The notes: a model not told the origin generated them from the letters alone. Shown: positions 42,002 to 51,701, numbered from the stretch's first letter. The stretch: DNA of 64,000 nt from Oceanospirillum sp048268485 (GCA_048268485.1 JBLWVL010000005.1:1-64000), one strand, 5' to 3'. Numbers and translations: made by a program.

Positions 42002-43528
42002 ATGGTTACAGAACAGCAGCAAGACACTCCCTTAGATAGCGCAGCCGCGGCGGCAGAAGAGAACAAGCTGATCGCTGAGCGTCGCGCCAAGCTGGCTGAG
42101 CGTCGCGAAAAAGGCAACGCTTTCCCGAACACCTTCCGCCGTGATGCTCTGGCATCAGAACTGCAGGCAGAGCTGGGTGACAAGGATAAGGAAGCGCTTG
42201 AAAAGCTGAACCGTAAGGCATCTGTTGCTGGTCGTATCATGCGTATGCGTGGGCCTTTTATCGTGATCCAGGACATGAGCAGCCAGATTCAGCTGTACGT
42301 AGATAAGAAGAATCTTCCGGAAGAAGTGCGCGCTGATATCAAGAGCTGGGATTTTGGTGACATTGTTGGTGCTTCCGGCCCGGTTCATAAGTCTGGTAAA
42401 GGTGATCTGTATGTTTACATCGAAGAGTGTGAGCTGCTGACCAAATCTCTGCGTCCGCTGCCGGACAAATTCCATGGCCTGACTGATCAGGAGATGCGCT
42501 ATCGTCAGCGTTATGTGGACCTGATTATGAATCAGGAATCCCGTAAGGTGTTTGAGATCCGGGCTAAAGTGGTAAGTGGTATCCGTAACTACCTGAGCCA
42601 GCGTGGCTATATGGAAGCGGAAACACCGATGCTGCAGGTGATTCCGGGTGGTGCAACGGCACGTCCGTTTATTACCCATCACAATGCGTTGGATCGCGGT
42701 ATGTTCTTACGTATCGCCCCTGAGCTGTATCTGAAACGTCTGGTTGTAGGTGGCTTTGAGAAAGTATTCGAGATTAACCGTAACTTCCGTAACGAAGGCC
42801 TTTCAACCCGTCACAACCCTGAGTTCACTATGCTTGAGTTCTACCAGGCATACGCAGACTACAAGGATCTGATGGATCTGACTGAAGATATGTTGCGTAC
42901 CATCGCTCAGGATGTGCTGGGTGATACTGTGGTTCAGTATCAGGAAGATACCTATGATTTCGGTAAGCCGTTTGAACGTATGACTATGATCGAGGCGATC
43001 CTGAAGCATGCGCCTCAGATCACTGAAGAAAGCCTGCAGGATCTGGAAGCTGCCACGCAGGTTGCAGAGTCCCTGAAGATCGATGTTAAGCCGATCTGGG
43101 GTTTAGGTAAGATCCACACCGAGATTTTTGAAGAGGTGGCTGAGCATAAACTGATGCAGCCCACTTTTATCACCGAATATCCGGCTGAGGTTTCTCCACT
43201 GGCCCGTCGTAACGATGAGAACCCATTCGTAACCGATCGTTTTGAGTTCTTCGTAGGGGGGCGTGAGATCGCTAACGGTTTCTCAGAGCTGAATGACGCA
43301 GAAGATCAGGCCGAGCGTTTTGAGCAGCAGGTTGCTGAGAAAGATGCCGGTGATGATGAAGCGATGTACTACGATCAGGACTATATCCGTGCTTTGGAAT
43401 ACGGCTTGCCACCAACCGCCGGTGAAGGTATTGGTATCGACCGTCTGGTGATGCTGTTTACCAACGCACCGTCGATCCGCGATGTGCTGCTGTTCCCGCA
43501 TATGCGACCAGAAGCGGATTCGAAGTAA
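42002..43528 (+). CDS. lysS: Lysyl-tRNA synthetase, class II
   Basis: The 508-residue enzyme has an N-terminal OB-fold anticodon-binding domain (VAGRIMRMRGPFIVIQDMSS). The class II catalytic core follows: motif 2 is FRNEGLSTRHNPEFTMLEFY and motif 3 is GEGIGIDRLVMLFTN. It starts at ATG 42002 and is closed by the hairpin at 43534-43562. Confidence 0.97.
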   Translation: MVTEQQQDTPLDSAAAAAEENKLIAERRAKLAERREKGNAFPNTFRRDALASELQAELGDKDKEALEKLNRKASVAGRIMRMRGPFIVIQDMSSQIQLYVDKKNLPEEVRADIKSWDFGDIVGASGPVHKSGKGDLYVYIEECELLTKSLRPLPDKFHGLTDQEMRYRQRYVDLIMNQESRKVFEIRAKVVSGIRNYLSQRGYMEAETPMLQVIPGGATARPFITHHNALDRGMFLRIAPELYLKRLVVGGFEKVFEINRNFRNEGLSTRHNPEFTMLEFYQAYADYKDLMDLTEDMLRTIAQDVLGDTVVQYQEDTYDFGKPFERMTMIEAILKHAPQITEESLQDLEAATQVAESLKIDVKPIWGLGKIHTEIFEEVAEHKLMQPTFITEYPAEVSPLARRNDENPFVTDRFEFFVGGREIANGFSELNDAEDQAERFEQQVAEKDAGDDEAMYYDQDYIRALEYGLPPTAGEGIGIDRLVMLFTNAPSIRDVLLFPHMRPEADSK

Positions 43529-43533
43529 TCCAC

Positions 43534-43566
43534 AACCCCGGTATTCTCTGGATACCGGGGTTTTAT
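43534..43566 (+). terminator. Terminator after lysS
   Basis: AACCCCGGTAT (43534-43544) pairs with ATACCGGGGTT (43552-43562), followed by TTTATTTAT. Confidence 0.88.
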
Positions 43567-43636
43567 TTATTGAGACGGCTTATTAGTTTGGCCAAATGTT
43601 TTTTTCAGGTTCGTAAGAACTGTCTGGAGATACACA

Positions 43637-44005
43637 ATGAAAATGCTGAATCGTTCTGCAATGACGGTAAAACTGACTCAGGCATTTGTTGATTGGATCA
43701 ACAAGCTTGATGATGGCAGTGAGCCTTTAACGTTGGCAGATGTTAACGAAGAAGCAACGGTTTATCTGATTCCTGAGATTGAGGATGAAGAGCAGCTGCG
43801 TGAGATGACCGAGGAATTTTGGCTGAACATTCTGGAGAACGAACTGAAGTCCTGGGAAGACGATGAGTCTTCATGGCCAGAGCTGACAGTCGCGCAGTTT
43901 GAGCAGTTCATTGAATTGTCACCGGCCGTTATGGTGTTTGATCTGGACTATGAAAATGGGATGAAGTCCGCCAGCATTGATGACCTGGAAGACGCTGCAG
44001 GTTAG
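43637..44005 (+). CDS. Small acidic uncharacterised protein
   Basis: The 122-residue protein (MKMLNRSAMTVKLTQAFVDW) is strongly acidic with many Asp/Glu-rich helices (WEDDESSWPELTVAQFEQFI). It has no signal, membrane segment or recognised domain. It lies 33 bases upstream of a sodium/bile-acid-type transporter gene and may be co-transcribed with it. The coding look and ribosome site (TCTGGAGA) support it as real. Confidence 0.65.
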   Translation: MKMLNRSAMTVKLTQAFVDWINKLDDGSEPLTLADVNEEATVYLIPEIEDEEQLREMTEEFWLNILENELKSWEDDESSWPELTVAQFEQFIELSPAVMVFDLDYENGMKSASIDDLEDAAG

Positions 44006-44038
44006 TAACAGTCAAAAGGGTAGAGAGGAGGCTAGAGC

Positions 44039-44929
44039 ATGTCCAACGGAATACTGTTAGGAGTGGTTCTGCCTGCTGCTCTTTTTATTATCATGCTCGG
44101 AATGGGGATGACGCTACGGCCTGCTGACTTTGGTCGTGTATTTACATGGCCTCGCGCAGTACTGGCTGGCTTAACCGGGCAGTTGTTGTTTGTTCCTCTG
44201 CTGGCTTTTGGCGTGGTAACTCTGTTCCGCCTGCCTCCTGAGCTGGCCGTGGGCCTGATGGTGATCTCCTTTGCTCCGGGTGGTGCCACCTCTAATATGA
44301 TGACTTTCCTGAGTCGCGGTGATGTGGCGCTGTCTATTACACTGACCGCTTTTGCTTCAGTTATTACCCCTTTCACGATGCCGCTGCTGACTCAGCTATC
44401 CCTGAATTACTGGCTGGGTTCGTCCCAGTCCATTGAGCTTCCGATTGCTGAAACTATGCTGCGCCTGTTTGTGATTACGGTTGTACCTGTTTCCATCGGG
44501 ATGTGGCTGCACGCCAAAAAGCCTGAATTGAGCCAAAAACTAGCGAAGGTGGTCAAGCCGCTTTCCATTAGCTTTCTGGCGATGGTTATTATCGGGATTG
44601 TGACAAAACACTGGGCTCAGATGCCTGAATTTTTGGCGGCTGTCGGTTGGCCTGTGATTGTCCTCAATAGTTTGGCACTTTGTTTAGGTTATCTGTTTGC
44701 TCGGGTTAATGGCCTGAATGTGCCTCAGCAGCTGACAATTGGTATAGAAGTTGGCGTTCAGAATGGTGGCACTGCACTGCTGATTACCGGTGCTATTCTG
44801 GGAAGTAGTGTGATGTCTGTACCTCCGGTGATTTACGGTATTCTGATGTGGGGTCCGAGCATGCTGTTTGGTCTCTGGTGGGGTAAAAGAATACTGAGCA
44901 CCTCCCGGACTGTAGCGGAGCAAGGGTAG
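44039..44929 (+). CDS. Bile acid:sodium symporter-family (BASS) transporter
   Basis: The 296-residue inner-membrane protein has about ten hydrophobic helices. BASS-type motifs include FAPGGATSNMMTFLSRGDVA with ALSITLTAFASVITP, and GVQNGGTALLITGAIL, the crossing-helix region. Family members carry organic anions with Na+; the substrate here is unknown. It is followed after 8 bases by a K+ channel-like gene, likely as an operon. Confidence 0.85.
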   Translation: MSNGILLGVVLPAALFIIMLGMGMTLRPADFGRVFTWPRAVLAGLTGQLLFVPLLAFGVVTLFRLPPELAVGLMVISFAPGGATSNMMTFLSRGDVALSITLTAFASVITPFTMPLLTQLSLNYWLGSSQSIELPIAETMLRLFVITVVPVSIGMWLHAKKPELSQKLAKVVKPLSISFLAMVIIGIVTKHWAQMPEFLAAVGWPVIVLNSLALCLGYLFARVNGLNVPQQLTIGIEVGVQNGGTALLITGAILGSSVMSVPPVIYGILMWGPSMLFGLWWGKRILSTSRTVAEQG

Positions 44930-44937
44930 CTAGTTCG

Positions 44938-45783
44938 ATGACTGCTTTGAAGTCTTCATCCTCTCTTGGTCGTTGGCTGGGGTTGGCCGGTATTGCAGGA
45001 GATGAGAATCCAGGGGCAAGACGCTGGGCGCAACGGCTGGAATGGCCGATGTTATTTCTTGCTCTGTGGATGCTGATTACTTGGTATCTGAGCCTGACTA
45101 AAGAGATTAATCCTCGTCTTCACCATCTCAGTGACATTATCATCTGGCTGTTTTTCTTAGCCGAGACAGTGTTGTTAACCCTGTTAGCGGATCGTAAGTT
45201 GCGCTATCTGAGAACGAACTGGATGAATTTAGTGATTCTGGTGCTGGGCTTGCCCATTCTTTGGGGAGACAGCTCTATGATCAGCATACTCAGAATGCTT
45301 AGGATTATCCTGATTTTGTCCTTACTGATGCCTATGGGGTCGACAGTTCGCGCCATATTAGCCCGTAATAATCTGGGAACGACACTTTTGGTCAGTGCGG
45401 TTTTTGTGGGCCTTTCAGGTACGCTGATCTCAATTATCGACCCGGCCATTGATACCCCGTGGAATGGTATATGGTGGGCGTTGGTGACGATAACAACAGT
45501 AGGATACGGTGATATCGTACCCATCAGTCCTGCAGGTAAGCTGGTGGGGGCTTTTCTGATTCTTCTGGGGGTTGGACTTTTCTCTTTGCTGACGGCTAGT
45601 TTTTCTGTCTATTTTTTGTCCAGAGAAGAGGAAGAGGTTGCAGATAAAGAGGTGGAGCTACTGAGCAGGATTGATAGTATGGAAGTACGGCTGGAGCGCC
45701 TTGAGGCAAATATCGATCGTATGATGGAGTTTCAACGCCAGATTTTGCATGAATATAAACATGGAAAGGGTCCGGAAAATTGA
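44938..45783 (+). CDS. Voltage-gated-type potassium channel
   Basis: The 281-residue protein has several membrane helices, including an S4-like segment with spaced arginines (SILRMLRIILILSLL). The pore loop carries the K+ selectivity filter TITTVGYGDIVP, and a last helix follows (LVGAFLILLGVGLFSLL). The C-terminal 60 residues form a coiled coil (EVELLSRIDSMEVRLERLEA) likely to tetramerise. It resembles small prokaryotic Kv-like channels of the ion_trans type. Confidence 0.88.
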   Translation: MTALKSSSSLGRWLGLAGIAGDENPGARRWAQRLEWPMLFLALWMLITWYLSLTKEINPRLHHLSDIIIWLFFLAETVLLTLLADRKLRYLRTNWMNLVILVLGLPILWGDSSMISILRMLRIILILSLLMPMGSTVRAILARNNLGTTLLVSAVFVGLSGTLISIIDPAIDTPWNGIWWALVTITTVGYGDIVPISPAGKLVGAFLILLGVGLFSLLTASFSVYFLSREEEEVADKEVELLSRIDSMEVRLERLEANIDRMMEFQRQILHEYKHGKGPEN

Positions 45784-45792
45784 TCGGAATAA

Positions 45793-45827
45793 CTGGGGTA
45801 TAACAGTTTAACACTGATAAACCCCAG
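45793..45827. terminator. Hairpin between convergent K+ channel and PA3496-family genes
   Basis: CTGGGGT (45793-45799) pairs with ACCCCAG (45821-45827), with an inner CAGT/ACTG stem. There is no long T-run. Confidence 0.45.
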
Positions 45828-45886
45828 ATAATCAGGTGCTTTCCTGACGGGGTGGCCCGTTAAGAGATCTCTCTATTTATGTCTAT

Positions 45887-46096
45887 CTAATCACCGTCTA
45901 AATCGTCAAAGTCATAATAGTCACTAATATTCCGCTGTAGCATTCTTTGCTCTAGTCGGTCTTCGATGATGCGGCGCTTATCCTGCGACGTTGCATGCTT
46001 GCTTAGCTCTATTTCTTCATCATCCTTTGAAATAGCATCGTCAGTGTCATCAAAAATATCATCGGTATCATCAAAGGATACGTCTTCACGGCCCAT
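45887..46096 (-). CDS. PA3496-family putative envelope-integrity protein
   Basis: The 69-residue acidic protein (MGREDVSFDDTDDIFDDTDD) ends with the family signature KRRIIEDRLEQRMLQRNISD followed by YYDFDDL. The N-terminus contains two copies of an FDDTDD unit. The start is ATG 46096, with GGAGAG upstream; an in-frame ATG at 46132 has no ribosome site. PA3496-type proteins are linked to envelope integrity only by genetics, so the role is uncertain. Confidence 0.7.
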   Translation of the reverse strand: MGREDVSFDDTDDIFDDTDDAISKDDEEIELSKHATSQDKRRIIEDRLEQRMLQRNISDYYDFDDLDGD

Positions 46097-46213
46097 TGAT
46101 AAGTCTCTCCAGAAAAAAGGTTGATTTTCCATGCTTATATAGACGGAAAATTATTTCTGGTAAAGAAAAAATTAAAGCCGGAATAAAAAAACTACATTCC
46201 CGCTGTGAAGGTG

Positions 46214-47026
46214 CTATTCGACAATAAAGGCATCTTCGATATCTTTCGCCTCAAAGGCTGCGGGTACTTTAAAGGCCGATGCCGGAATAGTTAAGGTTTG
46301 TACATCCGTTAGTCGGTACTCGTCTGCTGCACTGATAGGGTAAGTACGTTCAATAGAGACTGGCAGTTGGTTCTTACTGTTCATTACAAAAAGCAGTTCT
46401 GTTGTATCACCTGGATTGAGTTGCTGGTGAACACCACTGGAAAAATTATGAAAAGACTCAAGCGTACTCATTACGCTGTCAGGGATACCGACAACGGATG
46501 ATTTTGTAACACATAATCTGGCTTGTGCCTCGCCGTTCACCACGGCTTCGATCATTTGGCAGGTATAGCCGTTAACTTCCTGTTCTTTATTCATAGGCTG
46601 ATATTCAACAAGTTGCTTTTGGGGAGCCTGAGCCAGCTGTTGAATCTGTTCCAAAATCATCGCCATCTGCTCTTTTTCTTCGGCATTCGCAACTTTCATT
46701 CCGGCTTTCAGTTCTGCCATGATAGCGCGACGGGTCACTTCTATCTGCTCGGACAGGCTTTCCAGGGTTTCACGATCAAGAATACTGTAGCTGCGCTTAT
46801 CACTGTCCACCAGCGTCATATGCTGCCGTTTAGCATCAAATAGCATAAAAAACTCAGGTGCCATCGGGTTTTCAAAGCGAATAAAGTCTTCACTGACCAG
46901 GATGGTGCTACGGTGCTCAGGGTTGGCCTGGGACTGATAGGTCAGACTGATGTCAGCCAGAGCAAGGGAGCTGAGGCTGAGTGTTAGTGCTGCACCCCAA
47001 TGGGTAAAAAAAGTACGAATTTTCAT
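46214..47026 (-). CDS. Exported protein, DUF4412-like
   Basis: The 270-residue protein has a signal peptide ending SSLALADIS near residue 25. The periplasmic part starts with a beta-rich segment (EDFIRFENPMAPEFFMLFDA) followed by a helical insertion (residues about 85-140). The end is again beta-rich and carries two cysteines that may bridge (GYTCQM, ARLCVT). It resembles DUF4412/LolA-like periplasmic proteins in layout, a weak match. No partner gene is obvious. Confidence 0.6.
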   Translation of the reverse strand: MKIRTFFTHWGAALTLSLSSLALADISLTYQSQANPEHRSTILVSEDFIRFENPMAPEFFMLFDAKRQHMTLVDSDKRSYSILDRETLESLSEQIEVTRRAIMAELKAGMKVANAEEKEQMAMILEQIQQLAQAPQKQLVEYQPMNKEQEVNGYTCQMIEAVVNGEAQARLCVTKSSVVGIPDSVMSTLESFHNFSSGVHQQLNPGDTTELLFVMNSKNQLPVSIERTYPISAADEYRLTDVQTLTIPASAFKVPAAFEAKDIEDAFIVE

Positions 47027-47307
47027 AAAGCCAACTAATCCTTGAATATGTAACGCAATGAAATGCCGGTGGAAAATCTTTGTACCGATATCTGCTTAAA
47101 CTGAAACGTGTTTGCATTTCATTAGAACGATTTTGAGCAAGCCGAATGGCTACTGGTAATGCCTGACCCCGTGTATGTTACTGTAAATAGCCAATATACT
47201 TAAGCGGGAAATAGCGTACTTTAGTAAGCTGGTATGCCGTTTTATACTCAGGGCTTACGGTGATAGTTTTCACCTGGTTTCAGTGGGACGCTACAGGAGT
47301 CTTTTTT

Positions 47308-48567
47308 GTGCAGATAAGTGATACACACTCTATGGGATTGATGGCTGTTGCGCTATCTCTGGGGTTGTTGATCGGGGTTGAACGGGGCTGGCGAACCCGG
47401 GAGATGCAGGATGGTTCCCGCGTTGCAGGGTTGAGAACCTATGGCCTAATTGCCCTTTTGGGGGCTGTAGGCTCTATGTTATCTGAAGGCGCAAATGGTT
47501 ATCTTCTGGGGATTTTTTTTCTGGGACTAACGGGAGCTTTGACCGCATCTTATATTCAACACCAGAACAAGCCCGGAAATGATGTCTCGCTGACCTCACT
47601 GATCTCGGCTTTGTTGGCTTTTAGCTTTGGTGCTTTAGTAATGCAGGGGTATCCGGTGGAGGCATCAGCGGCAACTGTGGTGACGACCTTGCTGCTGAGC
47701 CTGAAGAGTGTATTACACCGTTGGCTTTGGTTGCTGGAGAAAAAAGAGCTTTGGGCCGCATTAGAGTTACTGATTATATCCGTGGTTGTTCTGCCAATCC
47801 TACCGAATGCAGCAATGGGGCCTTGGTTGGCACTGAACCCCTATGAGATCTGGTGGATGGTGGTTCTCATATCGAGTATCTCTTTTGTGGGATATTTTGC
47901 CATGAAAATCATCGGTGCACGCAAAGGTATTATGCTGACGGCACTGTTTGCAGGGTTGGTTTCTTCTACGGCGCTGACACTTCAGTTTTCCAGAATGGCA
48001 AGGGATTCGAAAGAAGCAACCCCGTTATTGGCTGCCGGGATTTTATTTGCCTGTGGCACTATGTTTCCCAGAGTGTTATTGGTTGCAGGCGTTATTAACC
48101 CGGAGTTGGTGCCCCTTCTACTGTTACCGGTACTAGTGATGAGTGTTGTGGTTTATCTTCCGGCTCTGTTTCTGCTTTATCAGGGCAATAAAGTGGTACC
48201 CAATGATGTGACGCCGCCATCGAAACCTCTGTCCTTAGCATCGGCATTAGGCTTTGGTGCACTATTGGCTCTGATTCTGTTGCTTAGCAGTGCGTTAAAA
48301 GAAAATGTCGGTGATACAGGAATTCTGATTTTGGCGGCTGCCAGTGGCATTGCGGATGTTGATCCAATCAACCTGTCACTATCGGGTATGAGTCGGGATG
48401 GACTGATGCTGAATACTGCTATGCTGGGTATTGTGATTGCAGCGATTGTTAATTCGATTCTGAAAGGGGCGATGGCTGCTGTAATTGGTGGCAAAGCTCT
48501 GACACTTCAGGCCGCCGTACCTTTATGGGTTGCAGCGATTCTGGGGGGAATCGTTGCGGTTATCTGA
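47308..48567 (+). CDS. MgtC/SapB and DUF4010 domain membrane protein
   Basis: The protein of about 419 residues has an N-terminal MgtC/SapB domain (LSLGLLIGVERGWRTREMQD, then GLRTYGLIALLGAVGSML) and a C-terminal DUF4010 domain, with about 12 membrane helices. The start is GTG 47308 with CAGGAG 8 bases upstream; a frame from GTG 47260 has no site. The family is common, but transport function is unproven. Confidence 0.8.
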   Translation: MQISDTHSMGLMAVALSLGLLIGVERGWRTREMQDGSRVAGLRTYGLIALLGAVGSMLSEGANGYLLGIFFLGLTGALTASYIQHQNKPGNDVSLTSLISALLAFSFGALVMQGYPVEASAATVVTTLLLSLKSVLHRWLWLLEKKELWAALELLIISVVVLPILPNAAMGPWLALNPYEIWWMVVLISSISFVGYFAMKIIGARKGIMLTALFAGLVSSTALTLQFSRMARDSKEATPLLAAGILFACGTMFPRVLLVAGVINPELVPLLLLPVLVMSVVVYLPALFLLYQGNKVVPNDVTPPSKPLSLASALGFGALLALILLLSSALKENVGDTGILILAAASGIADVDPINLSLSGMSRDGLMLNTAMLGIVIAAIVNSILKGAMAAVIGGKALTLQAAVPLWVAAILGGIVAVI

Positions 48568-48589
48568 CGCCGCCTTGAGATCTGAACAA

Positions 48590-48624
48590 AAAAACGGCAC
48601 GATGAAAGCTATCGTGCCGTTTTT
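48590..48624. terminator. Bidirectional terminator
   Basis: AAAAACGGCACGAT (48590-48603) and ATCGTGCCGTTTTT (48611-48624) form a 14-base perfect stem. It serves the DUF4010 gene (+) and nsrR (-). Confidence 0.92.
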
Positions 48625-48648
48625 GAGTATAGAGGTTCTGTTCTCAGG

Positions 48649-49119
48649 TCAGGAAACTGCCATTACCTGTACCGGAAGTTCACCCTCTTTTAGATCCAGA
48701 CCCAACAGCGTGCGGATATCCGCTGGGTTTTTGAGTAAGTCACGTAATGTATACTGATCAACAACGCCAAGAAAAGCATCGCGTGCTTTCTTTAGCATAG
48801 GTTTCATATCACATGAGCCGGTTAGTGGGCATATTAATTTTTCACAGTCGACAATTTCCAGAGATGTTTCAAAGTCACGAATCATCTGACCAATAGAAAT
48901 CTCTTCTGCTTCCATGTTGATACGCATGCCGCCATACTTACCACGGACAGTCTGGATATAGCCCAGCTGGCCTAGCTTGTGAACAATCTTCATCAGATGA
49001 TTGCGCGAAATTTCAAAATGATGCGCGATATCACTGATTGTTACCAGTTCGTCAGACTGCTGCACACCAAGGAACATAAGAACCCGGATGGCATAATCTG
49101 TTTGACGGGTAAGTTGCAT
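48649..49119 (-). CDS. nsrR: Nitric-oxide-sensing Rrf2-family repressor NsrR
   Basis: The 156-residue repressor has the Rrf2 helix-turn-helix (MQLTRQTDYAIRVLMFLG, ISRNHLMKIVHKLGQLGYI, VRGKYGGMRI) and the NsrR-type Fe-S cysteines C92, C97 and C103 in VDCEKLICPLTGSCDM. NO nitrosylates the cluster and relieves repression. The start is ATG 49119 after AAGGGG; a TTG at 49128 is less likely. It is divergent from an MFS transporter gene that may be a target. No flavohaemoglobin or NO reductase gene is nearby. Confidence 0.88.
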   Translation of the reverse strand: MQLTRQTDYAIRVLMFLGVQQSDELVTISDIAHHFEISRNHLMKIVHKLGQLGYIQTVRGKYGGMRINMEAEEISIGQMIRDFETSLEIVDCEKLICPLTGSCDMKPMLKKARDAFLGVVDQYTLRDLLKNPADIRTLLGLDLKEGELPVQVMAVS

Positions 49120-49346
49120 GATGCACAATCCCCTTTCATTCTAAATTTAAACCCTGTGGTATTAGCCTGCAAATCCCTGCAGTATTACTCACTCTGTTGA
49201 AAACAATCCTAACATGCTTATTGCTGTGTGAATTGTATATCTTTGCAATCAAATGCAGCTTTTTATGTATAACTTGGCGACAAAATGCGGTCTATTTAAC
49301 AAAATTTCAAGCTAACACTCTAATTTAATTGGCAAAAGGAGCTTTT

Positions 49347-50525
49347 GTGAACCTTCGTAACGTATTGCTGCTGGCATTAGCCTCGTCACTTGCGATGTCC
49401 GCTGCGCCCGTTGTTATCTTTATCGGTGGCCTGATTGGGGGGGACTTGGCTCCTGATCCTCGGCTGGCAACCCTGCCGGTCGCCTTTATGGTTATTGGCA
49501 CAGCCCTAAGTACCATTCCTGCTGCCATGATTATGCAGCGACTGGGACGAAAGCGAGGCTTTATACTTGGAGCCTGCGGCGGCGTAGTTGCAAACTTACT
49601 GGCTGCATTTGCCTTGAGCATCCATTCTTTTGCGCTCTTTGTGACAGCAACCGCACTGGTTGGTTTCCATTTGGCTTTTATTCAGCAGTACCGTTTTGCT
49701 GCCGCTGAGAGTGCGTCTCCGGAACAGGCAGGCAAGGCGATTTCTTTTGTTTTGGTTGGTGGGGTTGTCGCAGCTTTTATTGGTCCTGAACTGGCTCAGG
49801 TTGCAGCTCATTGGTTTGAGCAAAAATTTGTTGGCTCTTTTGTTGTTCTGTCCGGGCTGATTGTCCTTGCTTTGATACTACTGTTATTAATTCGTCCGAC
49901 GCAGAGTCTTAAGGCTGAAGACGATGAACATCACAAGCCGTCTGTGGCGGCTTTATTGGGCCGCCCAGGGTTCTTTATTGCTGTTTTAGGTGGTGTAACG
50001 GCTTATGCGGTGATGAGTTTTATCATGACAGCGACACCCATCAGTATGCATGTGATGGATGGCCACTCTCTTGAGGCCACGGCTCGGGTTATTCAAAGCC
50101 ATGTGGCAGCTATGTACCTTCCATCTCTGCTGACGGGATTGATTATAGGCTCCCTGGGCATTCACCGGGTTATGGGTGCGGGCACTGTATTGTTACTGGC
50201 TTGTAGTGTTGTTGCATTGAGTGGTCATGACGTGATGCACTATTGGTGGGCGCTTGTCTTACTGGGCATTGGCTGGAACTTTCTGTTTGTTGGTTCTACA
50301 ACACTGCTAACACGCTATTATGATCACAAAGAGCGCTATAAAGCCCAGGCTGTGAATGATTTTGCTGTTTTTAGTTTGCAGGCAGTGGCGTCGTTATATG
50401 CCGGACAGGTTATTCATGGCTTAGGTTGGCAATGGGTGAACCTGCTTCCCATTCCATTGCTGATTATTATGCTGTTTTCTCTTTTCTGGCTGGCAAGGCA
50501 TCAGAAGAGTGTGGTGGCGACTTAG
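49347..50525 (+). CDS. Major facilitator superfamily transporter
   Basis: The protein of about 392 residues has 12 helices. The loop 2-3 motif is MIMQRLGRKRGFILGACGG. The start is GTG 49347 with AAAAGGAG 5 bases upstream; the longer frame includes that site. It is divergent from nsrR with about 225 bases between. No palindrome convincing enough to call an NsrR operator was seen. The substrate is unknown. Confidence 0.85.
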   Translation: MNLRNVLLLALASSLAMSAAPVVIFIGGLIGGDLAPDPRLATLPVAFMVIGTALSTIPAAMIMQRLGRKRGFILGACGGVVANLLAAFALSIHSFALFVTATALVGFHLAFIQQYRFAAAESASPEQAGKAISFVLVGGVVAAFIGPELAQVAAHWFEQKFVGSFVVLSGLIVLALILLLLIRPTQSLKAEDDEHHKPSVAALLGRPGFFIAVLGGVTAYAVMSFIMTATPISMHVMDGHSLEATARVIQSHVAAMYLPSLLTGLIIGSLGIHRVMGAGTVLLLACSVVALSGHDVMHYWWALVLLGIGWNFLFVGSTTLLTRYYDHKERYKAQAVNDFAVFSLQAVASLYAGQVIHGLGWQWVNLLPIPLLIIMLFSLFWLARHQKSVVAT

Positions 50526-50726
50526 ATGCCCTATCAGATGCTTTTTGAGGGATATTCATAATATACACCACCTTTTGCGCTAGAATGAACATTATCCATA
50601 CTGCTATTGTTTTTAATCAGTGTGTTTTATTCTCTGAGGTGCTGATAAATGATATGTTTAGCTCCAGAACAGAAACAGGGGAGGCACGCCGCTTGAGCGT
50701 GCCCGAAAAAGAGACAGGAGAGGCTG

Positions 50727-51659
50727 ATGTCTGGTCAAAAGTTCCGACTGGTTACGCGCAGTGATTTTGACGGTCTGGTGTGTGCGGTGCTGCTGAAGCA
50801 TCTGGATATGATTGATGATATTTTGTTTGTGCATCCTAAAGATATGCAGGATGGTAAAATTGAAATTACAGGTTCGGATATCACCACCAACCTACCGTAT
50901 GTGAAGGGCTGTTACCTGGCTTTTGACCACCATCTGAGTGAGACTCTGCGTAACGACAGCAGTATCGATAATCACATTATTGATCCTGATGCGCCATCGG
51001 CTGCACGTGTTGTTTATGACTACTACGGCGGTGCAGATAAATTCCCTGTTTCCTGGAATGATATGATGGAGGCAGTGGATAAAGGCGACTCTGCTCAGTT
51101 CAGTCGTGAGGAGATTCTAAAACCTGAGGGATGGGTTCTGATGAACTTCCTGATGGATGCCCGTACCGGTTTAGGACGTTTTCGTGAATTTCGGATCTCA
51201 AATTATCAGCTGATGATGCAGCTGATTGACTATTGTGCAAACCACACAATTGACGACATTCTGAAGCTTGAAGATGTTAAAGAGCGTGTTGAACTCTATT
51301 TTGAGCAGGAAGCTAAAGCCGTTGAGCAGATCAAACGTTGCAGCACTGTTCATGGAAACCTGGTGGTTCTGGATCTGCGTGATGAAGACACTATCTGGGC
51401 AACCAACCGCTTTATGATTTATGCCCTGTATCCTGAGTGTAATATCTCGATTCACGTTCTGTGGGGGCTGAAGCAGCAGAACACTGTCTTTGCTGTCGGG
51501 AAATCAATTCTGGATCGCAGTTCCAACACTAATGTGGGTGAGCTTTGCCTGCAGTATGGCGGTGGTGGTCATATGAATGCTGGCACCTGTCAGGTTGATA
51601 ACGATAAAGCAGCTGAGTCATTGGCCGCGATTGTGAGTAAGATTAACGCAGACGGATAA
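50727..51659 (+). CDS. DHH/DHHA1 phosphoesterase-family protein
   Basis: The 310-residue soluble protein has the metal motifs RSDFDGLVCAVLL (D-x-D), YLAFDHHLSE (DHH) and a C-terminal GGGGHMNAG (DHHA1). It belongs to the family of exopolyphosphatases, NrnA-like nanoRNases and cyclic-dinucleotide phosphodiesterases. The sequence has a long central helical part (residues 150-200) that differs from NrnA. The substrate is open. Confidence 0.85.
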   Translation: MSGQKFRLVTRSDFDGLVCAVLLKHLDMIDDILFVHPKDMQDGKIEITGSDITTNLPYVKGCYLAFDHHLSETLRNDSSIDNHIIDPDAPSAARVVYDYYGGADKFPVSWNDMMEAVDKGDSAQFSREEILKPEGWVLMNFLMDARTGLGRFREFRISNYQLMMQLIDYCANHTIDDILKLEDVKERVELYFEQEAKAVEQIKRCSTVHGNLVVLDLRDEDTIWATNRFMIYALYPECNISIHVLWGLKQQNTVFAVGKSILDRSSNTNVGELCLQYGGGGHMNAGTCQVDNDKAAESLAAIVSKINADG

Positions 51660-51701
51660 TACTTTTCCTTTTCCTATGTGGACGGCCTTAGGGTTGTTAC
51701 G

